Source of the DNA: Chara braunii
Lineage: Eukaryota > Streptophyta > Charophyceae > Charales > Characeae
Assembly (NCBI GenBank): GCA_003427395.1
Contig: BFEA01000505.1
Span: 753,630-782,119 of the forward strand
Direction of reading: 5' to 3'
DNA length: 28,490 nucleotides
How positions within the stretch are numbered: the first letter of the stretch is position 1; each line of letters starts with the position of its first letter. Position numbers and translations under genes: made by a program. Of the stretch, positions 1 through 7,968 are shown one piece after another. A model generated the notes under the pieces. It was given only the letters and a program-made list of their open reading frames with translations. It did not search any database and had not been told where the DNA came from.

Positions 1-47
<47 letters not shown>

Positions 48-82
48 CCACAATCACACACACATACACACACGCACACACG
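1..82. repeat. (CA)n microsatellite
   Basis: A pure CA dinucleotide run fills roughly the first 46 bases and continues as an imperfect CA-rich tract to about position 82. It is a simple-sequence repeat with no coding role. Confidence 0.97.
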
Positions 83-1448
83 AGATGTGCGCGTTGCATG
101 GTCGATGCGCTTGCTTTTTGTGCCTTGCCCGCACGCTCGATGTTTGTTTTCTTCTCGCGTGGCGTTGGCTTCTCGCGGCCTGCCTCGCTATCGCTTTCCT
201 CGCAATTCTCTGCCTGCACCTTTCCGAAAGGGGCGCCTATGAGAGGTGCGGCATTTCGCACCTGCCCGACCGCGTTCGCTTACTCGGCCGCTCCCTTCCC
301 GGACCTTCAGCCCATTTTGAGTTTCCCAGCCAACACGCCCGAAAATCGCATCGATTTTCCCAACAGTGGAGATAGAGGCTCGTGTGGGATACCTACTAGA
401 GACCGTCTATTTCCTTTCGAGTATTAGAGATGATGTAGTACTCGTACTCCGGGGCTCATCAATAAATTCTGAGGTTGGGCAATGATCTGGCTACCGGTCG
501 CCCGAGCCTCGAACTTGATAGCTGGGTGAGGTACTGGAGTACTGCCATGTCATGGAACATATCTTTCTTTTCAGAACCTACCACTACTCCTAAGGCTACG
601 CAGGGCACCCTTGCAACAATAGCTTTCTACCTCTCTTCGGTGAAGGGAGGTTACCTCTCTCGGTCGAGAGGGGTAACGACAAGTTTGTTCGTTTGCCCTT
701 AATAATTTTTATTTTTTTTATTTTTTGGGGAAGCAAGGAGTCCATTATCATGGGAACATGACGTCGGGAATTCCTCACAAACAACCCGGGAAACAAAATT
801 GTCACAGTTTGGGGCCATTACCCAGTTTCAGTTCGTGAGGTTACCCAACAACACTTGGCGAAGTCAATCTTACTCTATGGATATTTCACCCATGCGTTAA
901 TTAAACAGCCGTAAGATTCAACAGGCAGTAAAAAAAAATTATAATCCCAAAAAAGGAGCAATAAAATTTCAACTTCTCCTTCCCCTAATCTAGGTTACCT
1001 TACACCCCCTAGCCTATTACTACTTAGTTCAGTCTACTGCGACCGAGTGGACTGTGTGGTCCTAACCACTGTGACACTCTCTTCCCCTCAACGTTCCGTC
1101 TTGCCTCCTACTGCGGATAGGTCAACCGAGTGCTCTGGTATAATGTTCTACCTACCTCTACCATCTCTTCCTACTTCTCACCTCTCCATGAACATCCCAG
1201 TTCGACCCTCCTATTTTATTTGGTTAACTAGTCTGATAATTTTAGAGAGTTCTCATTCTCTACCGTTACTATCCCACCTCTCTTAACCTAGGTGTTTGTG
1301 AACCATCTCCTCCCTCGTTCCTTGTTTGAGGCCTTGGTAACTTTCCTTCTCCAGTCTGCAGCCCCCACATATCTGATTTTCTATTTGAACATGTTTATCC
1401 TTTCCCTGTCTGCCATGTTTGTATCTTGGAACACTTGCTTCAAGTTGT
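83..1448. other. Unassigned sequence upstream of the LINE fragment
   Basis: No gene is supported here. The short open frames near 85-427 are low-complexity and match no family I recognise. A T-rich tract at about 703-727 would read as A-rich on the minus strand and could be the poly(A) end of the LINE whose C terminus ends at 1449. That is only a guess, because the 720 bases in between show nothing diagnostic. Confidence 0.4.
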
Positions 1449-2945
1449 TCATATCTTGCCAATTGCTCTGATAATCTGTGTGATGTAACCCCAACCGATT
1501 TCCAACTCAAGTCTCTCTAGTACGCCTTCCATGAGCACCCAAATTATGTCGCAGGGGAAGGCTTTGTCAAATGTAACTTTGCATTGCCTCTCCCACTATT
1601 TCCAAATACGGGCAGAGCCGGGGCATTCCCACCATAAGTGCATTGTGGACTCATATGCCCATCGACATCTTTTGCAGGTTGTGTCTGCTGTGATTCCTCT
1701 TGCCGCTAGCCATACCGTCGACGGTGTGGCTAGCAATGAGAGGAGCCACAAGATCGCAGCAAACTGTTGAGATGGGATCGCTTCTAGTTGTTGCCAACAT
1801 CGACTTGATATTCGGATCGTAACGTTTGGCTCCATCTGCGTTACTCTAATCCATCTCTCTGCAGCTACAGTCTGAGGAGTTTTGGTTGTCTTTTGTAATT
1901 TACAGCCTATCTCGATTGAGTAATATGAGACAAGGAGGTCTGAACCCTTCAAGCCTTTACCTCTCCATACCCACTAAGCTGGGTATGTTCGCAATTGCCC
2001 AATGAGATGTCCTTCAACCAATAGAGTTACTGACATGTTCTATGTTTCCTCAAAGCTCTCTTTGACGTGTATCTGAGCCATAACTGCCGGCGAGCGGGGG
2101 ATTTCGCTTTCCTCTTCTATTCTTATCAATGTTGCGCTTCAGCTGCTTATTTGCTTCCACAACTGATAGGATCGTCTTTCGTTTTTCCCTATCTCCGAGA
2201 GGTTCAAAAACTCGGTAGGGCTCTCCTTGTTCCTATCCACAAACCAAGTGTTTGGGGGGTCTATCCCTTCTGGACTTAGAATGTTGTGCCATCGATCAGG
2301 GATGGCATCTTAAAGTTTCGACATTTGCCACTTCTCTTTTATCTCTCTCATATTACCCCGTTTATTTTGAAGTTTTGCTACAATGGTCCAGTTCCCCCTG
2401 AATTCATCCCATACATCCCTAATCCTCACTACTCTCTTCTTTATCCACGCTCTTCCAAAGCCTCTAGTAGATCTGTTTGCTGCAAACCATTCCCCTTTGT
2501 TGTCATGGATGAGGGGATTTTCAAAGACAATTTGCATCAAGACCTCCTGTTTCGTGACTTATTCAGGCCATTTATTTGGCATAATCTTCAGTCAAGCTTT
2601 CAGGACTCCTGTCCAAAACTTTGACTTTAGCTGCCTTCGGAAGTATGAACTGATCCAAATGCAGACCCATACATCTTCCGTACAACTCAAGTTTCAGGTG
2701 CGCTTCAGAGACTGTTCCGCCAATAGTATTCAGTGCTCATGAGTAGTGGAGTTAGATGCCTTCATTGCCCATGAGGCCAACATCGTTGTATTATGCCTTG
2801 CTGGGTCCTTCAGGCCCAATCCTCCTTCCTTCCTGTGGAAACAGATGGTATCCAATGCTACCTTTGACATAAAGTCGTCGCCATCTGAACCCATGGGCTT
2901 CCATATAAATCGGTTGATCTCCTCTTCACTACCGCTGTTGAGCGC
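1449..2945 (-). pseudogene. LINE (non-LTR retrotransposon) ORF2, 3' part: post-RT region and zinc-binding C terminus
   Basis: This is the C-terminal third of a plant-type LINE ORF2 protein, read on the minus strand with several stops and frameshifts. From the 5' side: an INRFIWKP motif followed by EGGLGLKDPARHN and a MLASWAMK segment (about 2730-2945), the usual block after the RT thumb. Next comes a segment with FENP, FGRAWI and IRDVWDE (about 2310-2600). Last is a zf-RVT zinc-binding domain with a C-x2-C-x8-H-x4-C pattern (about 1600-1700), followed after one in-frame TAG by about 48 open codons ending at the stop at 1449. The zf-RVT domain is typical of plant LINE C termini and probably contacts RNA or DNA. 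It carries on the domain order of the LINE part at 7969-10949 without repeating any domain, so the two are likely one element split by an insertion. It is not functional. Confidence 0.85.
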
Positions 2946-3181
2946 ATCGGCCCCCGCCTTTTCTCGCGAAGAGGCGAGAACCCTCCCGGCCATGTCATGC
3001 AGGAGTTTAAAGAAAACAAACTTAACAAACAGACAACTCGGGGATGACTCATAAACAACCCCACGAACCGCCGAGACGGAAGTGGTCGCGTCGTCCCTTC
3101 ATCGCTCTTACCGGGTGCGCCAGTTGTACATCCCGCAGTCCCTTACGACTGGATAGGTTTCCGTGGGGTATAAGCTTGCTT

Positions 3182-3209
3182 CCCTAAGGGGCTATCACCA
3201 CCCTTAGGG
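3182..3209. repeat. Inverted repeat (stem-loop)
   Basis: CCCTAAGGG at 3182-3190 and its exact reverse complement CCCTTAGGG at 3201-3209 are separated by 10 bases. A second, smaller palindrome, CGGACGTCGTCCG, is at 3337-3349. Confidence 0.7.
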
Positions 3210-5090
3210 GCGTATCCCTACCGAGCTACTGACCACATGCGAAAGTTTTTACATGCAGTTGCAGAGGTGGGTCAGTCGAGGGCGTTTGCTCGCTCGCTGT
3301 AGTATAAGTACGCGCGGTTAAAACGCCTATTGAACCCGGACGTCGTCCGTTCTTTAGGGTGCTGATCTCCTAAGTACGAAGCGTACGCCGATCGACTAGG
3401 ACAGTCTCAACCAACCGTGAAATCCCCAATATCCTAGTCCCTTTTGTCACCAGTTAAAAAGAAAGACATAACAACCACACATAATTACATAAAAAAGAAT
3501 CGATCGTAGTCAACATGAACATATATCCAATCTGGAATGATAACCGAACGAATCTAAATCATCATTAGCTACATCCAATAACACAATATCAAAATAAAAT
3601 CCGACCACCCGGGGTCGAATTCCACAAAAATCATACAGCCTCCAACGAGGAGTTGACTTTAAACAATAACCTCAATGCATCCGATAAGGTAGTCGGTCCG
3701 TCTTAGTTTTGACTTGATGAGATGCGCAACCAAAGTTATTCATTCCATCGTACCATCGACCTAAGATTGGATACGCACACACCCGTCCCCATAAGTTTCT
3801 CAATCTTCTTGGATGACGTGCTATTTTGCAGATGATTCTTGATTAGGGGCACTGCTTGAGATATTGCATGTCTCTCACTCTAGGAAGTGGTTTGAGGTAC
3901 TCCTCCTCCTCCCCCGGCACAAGACTCGGATCTCAGAAGTCGGGCCGTCTCCATCGAATCAACAAAGTACCCCCCCCATAGAACGGTCCACTCTGGGTTG
4001 ATAACAGAGTTGGCTCCTAAAACAACGAACCCTCGCCCAGATACTTCCTGAAGAAAGAGAATGTGTTCACCACAAATAGATTTTCAGTTGTTCCCTTCGT
4101 CTCTTGCCCAAGGTAACTCAAACGAAAAGAGTTAGAAAAGATAGAGAATGAGAACCATTTAGACAGACAAAAGTCATTCAGGAAAGAAATGGTCAATCTT
4201 TGGGAAAATACTATGTTCGTTTGACCTTATCTGCTTTATTTGATTTGAATTCGTTTTATGGTGCGCGTAAAAATTGACGTTTTTTAAAATAATCGACTCT
4301 TCTTGGCATGCAGGCAGGTGAGAAGTCAAAAGAAGACACTCCTTTTTCATTTTATCAAATAGGCATAATCAATCTCTTTTACAAGCATTTTTCTACCTAC
4401 CTGCACAACACGCAAAGACAACAAGTTCAAGAAAAAAACAGTGCAATCTCATGCTCAAGTCAGACCTTTCCATTCACATGCTTGATACCCACGATTTTCC
4501 TTTACCTTTTCAACGAACATTCAAAAAAAACAGGGTCAAGCAAAATGTAGCTTCACATAGGTGTGAAGGGAAATCTGAGTCAATCAACTGGCCGACCTTG
4601 AGAGAAGTGGTGTTGAACGCGCCCTGGCTCACTCAAGAAAGCCAAGAAAGTATATATTTATCGCCAAAGAAAACTGCAGTCCCAAGGCAAGTCTCAAGCC
4701 AACTACTTGTCCCAGTTTATTACTGATTCGCAAGTCCTACGCGCGGCAGTCCCAGATTCGATGGCGGCAAGTCGCACGAGTTCAAAAAAAAAAAATGGTG
4801 TTTCCAAGATAGTCCCAACTGGTCCCACGTCTGTTCCAACCGATCCCAAGTAGTCCCGGATGGTCCTACGCCACCAACATTCGCTGCTCATGCAGATTTC
4901 ATAGTGCGCCGCGCGCCAATTGCCACCACGTCATGTTACCGCCGCCTCACACTCCAACTCTGGTAGCACAGCAACCTCATCAAACAAAACAGACGTTGCG
5001 CTGTTGAAAAAAAACTATCGTGCCGCAAATCCCTGTTGTTGTGTCGTTAATCCATCAACATTTCTACAAAAAAAAAAAAAAAAACATCGT
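3210..5090. other. Unassigned non-coding stretch
   Basis: I see no gene here. The stretch is AT-rich between about 3440 and 4700 with no long open frame of recognisable composition. Between about 4680 and 4870 the short word GTCCCA recurs several times in a loosely repeated context (for example around 4737, 4812, 4820 and 4851). A poly(A) run of about 17 bases lies at 5068-5084, just before the minisatellite. Confidence 0.4.
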
Positions 5091-5097
5091 CGCGCCA

Positions 5098-5530
5098 CCA
5101 ATCCAGCAACATCTCCCCGCAAAAAAAAAAATCAAGTGTCGTCGCGCCGCAAATCCGACAGCACTTCCCCGCCAAAAGAAAATCAAGTGCCGCCGCGCCA
5201 CAAATCCGGCAACACTTCCCCACCAAAAGAAAATCAAGTACCACTGCGCTATAAATCTGGCAACACTTCCCCGCCAAAAGAAAATGAAGTGTCGCCGCGC
5301 TGCAAATCCGGCAACACTTCCCCGCCAAAAGAAAATCAAGTGCGTCACGCCTCAAATCCGGCAAAACTTCCCCGTCAAAAGAAAATCAAGTGTCGTCACG
5401 CCGCAAATCCGTCAGCACTTCCCCACCAAAAGAAAATCAATTACTGTCACGCTGCAAATCCGACAACACTTCCCCGCCAAAAGAAACTCAAGTGCCGCCA
5501 CGCCGCAAATGCGGCAGCACTTCCCCAGCG
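5098..5530. repeat. 51-bp tandem minisatellite, about nine copies
   Basis: The landmark word CTTCCCC recurs at about 5112, 5164, 5215, 5266, 5317, 5367, 5418, 5469 and 5520. The spacing is 51 bases except for one unit of 50 and one of about 52, the latter where a poly(A) stretch varies. Because 51 is a multiple of three, long frames stay open on both strands. One plus-strand frame repeats a 17-residue, Ala/Arg/Lys-rich unit (AANPATLPRQKKIKC and variants). There is no promoter, start context or similarity to suggest translation, so I treat these frames as a by-product of the period. Confidence 0.92.
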
Positions 5531-6252
5531 CGTAAGAAAAATGGTTGTCAGCGATGCCACACCGCTCGGGCAGCATCTCCCCAGTACTGCCGTTATGGCC
5601 GCCGATGACGCCGTACCACAACACCCTCACAGCGTGGCAGCGTCGTCGTCGCCTCATGTCGCATCTCACGACCGCTCCTCGCTGCGCTACTGTAAATCCC
5701 CCTAGAGACTAACCAGCCATTGGATGAAGCAGAGTGCTCCTGCCAGGCTATGGCTGTCTCCTCCTCCTTGCCGCACTCCACTGCCATCCTCCAGCTCCGT
5801 CTGCAGCACTCCTGCCTCCTCTCCATCACTCCAGCAATGAGGCAAGTGTGTTGTCGCACACTGGCTGTTGGAGGCAATTGTGAGGCAGCTAGAGCCAACT
5901 GCCTCTTTTGCAGTGGCTGAGGAGGGCAGCAGCAGCTTCAACTGCCCCCAGGCAAAATTTGTCACTTGCCTGGGGCCCTTGATCTCAACATGATCAAGGG
6001 TCTGAGGTCGTCGCACCTCAACCACACACTTAGGGAGACAGTTATACTCAACTGCCCCCCACTTTTTTCCTACTTTTCCGTGTACTCAGCCTCACGCTGA
6101 GCACAGATGCACTGGAAAAATGACAATTTCCATCCGAGTTCCCTTCACCACCTCTTCAGATCCCCAGCCTCTGGCCTGAGTCACATTCAGGCCAGTTGGG
6201 CTTGTATCTGACCGTAGCCGTGGCCACATTCGTGACTTTTTTCTTTTTCCCT

Positions 6253-6257
<5 letters not shown>

Positions 6258-6291
<34 letters not shown>
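6258..6291. repeat. Poly(T) tract
   Basis: A run of 34 consecutive T, flanked on both sides by other T-rich sequence. It might be an old retroposed poly(A) tail read from the minus strand, but no adjacent retroposed body was identified. Confidence 0.95.
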
Positions 6292-6492
6292 CTTCTTTCT
6301 TTTTACCCTCTCATTTTTTTTCTTAGGGAGGGGCAGCTCGTTTTTTTCTCGAAATGAGCAGCCTCCCCTCCCCCCTAAGTCATTTCACAGAGTCGTACTA
6401 GAGTCAGACTCAGTAGGTCGTTTTTCCCCTGCCCTGCGCCTGTATCTGGTGCAAAATGGGCGCCTGATACAGACGCGCGGCCTAACAGAGTA

Positions 6493-6515
6493 GCCCGTTT
6501 CCAAAACGAACGGGC
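6493..6515. repeat. GCCCGTT/AACGGGC stem-loop, copy 1
   Basis: GCCCGTT at 6493-6499 pairs with AACGGGC at 6509-6515. The same stem recurs at 6814-6837 with similar 3' flanking bases (GGGC, then ACTTT here and GCTTT there), so the two are probably related copies. Confidence 0.75.
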
Positions 6516-6813
6516 ACTTTCTGGTGGGTTTCTCTCTCTCTCTCTCTCTCGACAGTCATGACCGTTACCAGCAACGGCGAACTGTCGTGGCAACTTCCAG
6601 AGAAAAACGAACAGGAGGCCTGAACTACGTCACATAATTGTTCGTTCAACCACCAGGGAACGATTCGCTCATCCCTCGCAACTAGAAACCATCCGAACGT
6701 GTGCAGAGAACCCCTCGTAACTCAAGTACAAGGTCTTAAAACCAACGTTCGGACGTAGCCGCCTTATAGCGGCAAATTCATTCGAATTTGCTCATCCACC
6801 ATTAGAAGTAGCA

Positions 6814-6837
6814 GCCCGTTCGTGAAAACGAACGGGC
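6814..6837. repeat. GCCCGTTCGT stem with GAAA loop, copy 2
   Basis: Ten-base perfect arms, GCCCGTTCGT at 6814-6823 and ACGAACGGGC at 6828-6837, enclose GAAA. If transcribed, this would form a very stable hairpin with a GNRA-type tetraloop. Its stem is a longer, better-paired version of the copy at 6493-6515. Confidence 0.8.
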
Positions 6838-7206
6838 GCTTTACTAACTCCACAAATTAACAAAAAAAACTGACTTAAAAGAAGAAAATCTAATAAGAAT
6901 CTAAAAACAACGAAAAAAAAAATCAAAAAAAGAAACTTACCTCACTGTCAGTGCTCGCCCATTTTTCTAGGCACTTTCAGGCACACTGGGGCTGAAACAC
7001 CCCAGTTTTTCCCTATGCGCCATATAACGCTCCACCTTTAGTTTAAGTTTTCCTTTTTTTTTTTTTTTTTTTTTTTCTGTTGGCCAAAGCCAACAGTCAC
7101 ATCCTTACGTGGCTTTTCAGCCACATCTCCTGAAATGCAGACTCGAGTTCGAATCCTCATAGATTTGATAAATAAAATAATTTATTTTTATTATTTTATT
7201 ATTTTA

Positions 7207-7251
7207 CGAATTATGTGTGTCATCCTTTGAAACGCAGGGGCCATGCTAATT
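7207..7251 (-). ncRNA. U6 snRNA fragment (pseudogene)
   Basis: On the minus strand this reads attagcatggcccctgcg, then a few extra bases, then aaggatgacac and a cataa-like end. This is the core to 3' part of U6 spliceosomal RNA (in normal U6, GATTAGCATGGCCCCTGCG runs straight into CAAGGATGACACGC). About 4-5 bases are inserted after CTGCG, and one CpG has become CpA in the ACGCAT stretch. The 5' stem, the ACAGAGA box and the 3' tail are missing, so it is a truncated relic and not a working gene. U6 is a frequent template for LINE-driven retroposition, which fits its place near LINE sequence. Identification is from memory of the conserved U6 core. Confidence 0.8.
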
Positions 7252-7339
7252 CGCGCGGCCGATCTTAGCTGCATGATTTTCACGATCGACGGCCAGATCC
7301 GGCCACGCTAGCAGCAATACCCGTGCCCATCTCCAAAAG

Positions 7340-7423
7340 GGAGTCAGCCCAGTACGACTTATCAGCTTCGATCCTTGAATCTGCGAGGTAAAAGTTCGAC
7401 ATGATACCTACTGGGCTGACTCC
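7340..7423. repeat. 15-bp perfect inverted repeat
   Basis: GGAGTCAGCCCAGTA at 7340-7354 and its exact reverse complement at 7409-7423 flank a 54-base loop. Another inverted repeat begins within the right arm (7420-7427/7436-7443). Confidence 0.85.
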
Positions 7424-7968
7424 TGCTCATGGTATAGCAGGAGCAGCCGTCCTATATGAACGGCTTTCCCCAGTGGTCCGCCCACATATGGCTAGGCAGG
7501 CTCTGCCTGCCTGCCCTCTCTTCCGTAGCCAGCTACCTACCGACAACCTGAGCGGTCACCCAACCGTAAAAGCCACGCCCCCGGCTTCTCGGCTCTTGGC
7601 GCGGAATCAAATCCTGCAGCCAGAAAATAATTCAGACCTGCTATTCCTCCCGTGTTGTGGCCCCATACCCGACATGCTCCTCTTTTTAGCCTACTTATGC
7701 CCTGAATCATGCGGCTGCTTTTAGGTAAAATAGGTCTAACTTCAGCATTTCCATGTTCGCGCTCTTCTGCGGCTTCAACAAAAGCGAAGCACTGCGAGGC
7801 ATGGTCGCTACTCTCGGACGCCCAGACTAGGATTCTAAAAGTTTCAGTTTTCTTGGTCATAAGTCAGTTTGAACGAACTTTTGGCAAACGCCAGTCTCAT
7901 CAAGTCCTTCAATTCAGCGAAAAGGTCAGACAGCGTCCGACGTTGAAAAACCCTGGCAAATACCCTTG

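Larger units (their letters stand above)
2946..7968. mobile_element. Putative insertion of about 5 kb splitting the LINE; hairpin-rich, no recognised coding
   Basis: The LINE protein stops resembling ORF2 near 2945 on one side and near 7969 on the other. The two break points are almost the same place in the protein: VRAVSEQ at 7980-8010 and GSEEEINRF at about 2920-2945. That is what an insertion into one LINE would produce. A perfect stem-loop lies at each edge: 2961-2980 (7-bp arms TTCTCGC/GCGAGAA) and 7957-7980 (10-bp arms CAAATACCCT/AGGGTATTTG). I recognise no transposase, integrase or RT inside. The content is unassigned sequence, a 51-bp minisatellite and the stem-loop array. The exact boundaries and any target-site duplication are unresolved. 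It could also be several nested insertions. Confidence 0.45.

Noticed and set aside
85-427. Overlapping open frames of about 100 codons
   Set aside because: Low-complexity Ser/Phe/Arg content, no similarity recognised, no supporting context.
703-727. T-rich tract as a certain LINE poly(A) tail
   Set aside because: The position fits only loosely. The tract is interrupted, and the intervening 3' UTR cannot be identified.
5098-5530. CRISPR-like array (regular repeats)
   Set aside because: Units are contiguous diverged tandem repeats with no unique spacers, and the setting is eukaryotic.
4920-5705. 261-codon plus-strand open frame
   Set aside because: It is generated by the 51-bp repeat and poly(A)/GC-rich flanks. 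No known domain, and frames on both strands are equally open.
7146-7156. AGTTCGAATCC, a tRNA/SINE B-box-like word
   Set aside because: The flanking bases do not form a T-arm and no convincing A box or cloverleaf is present.
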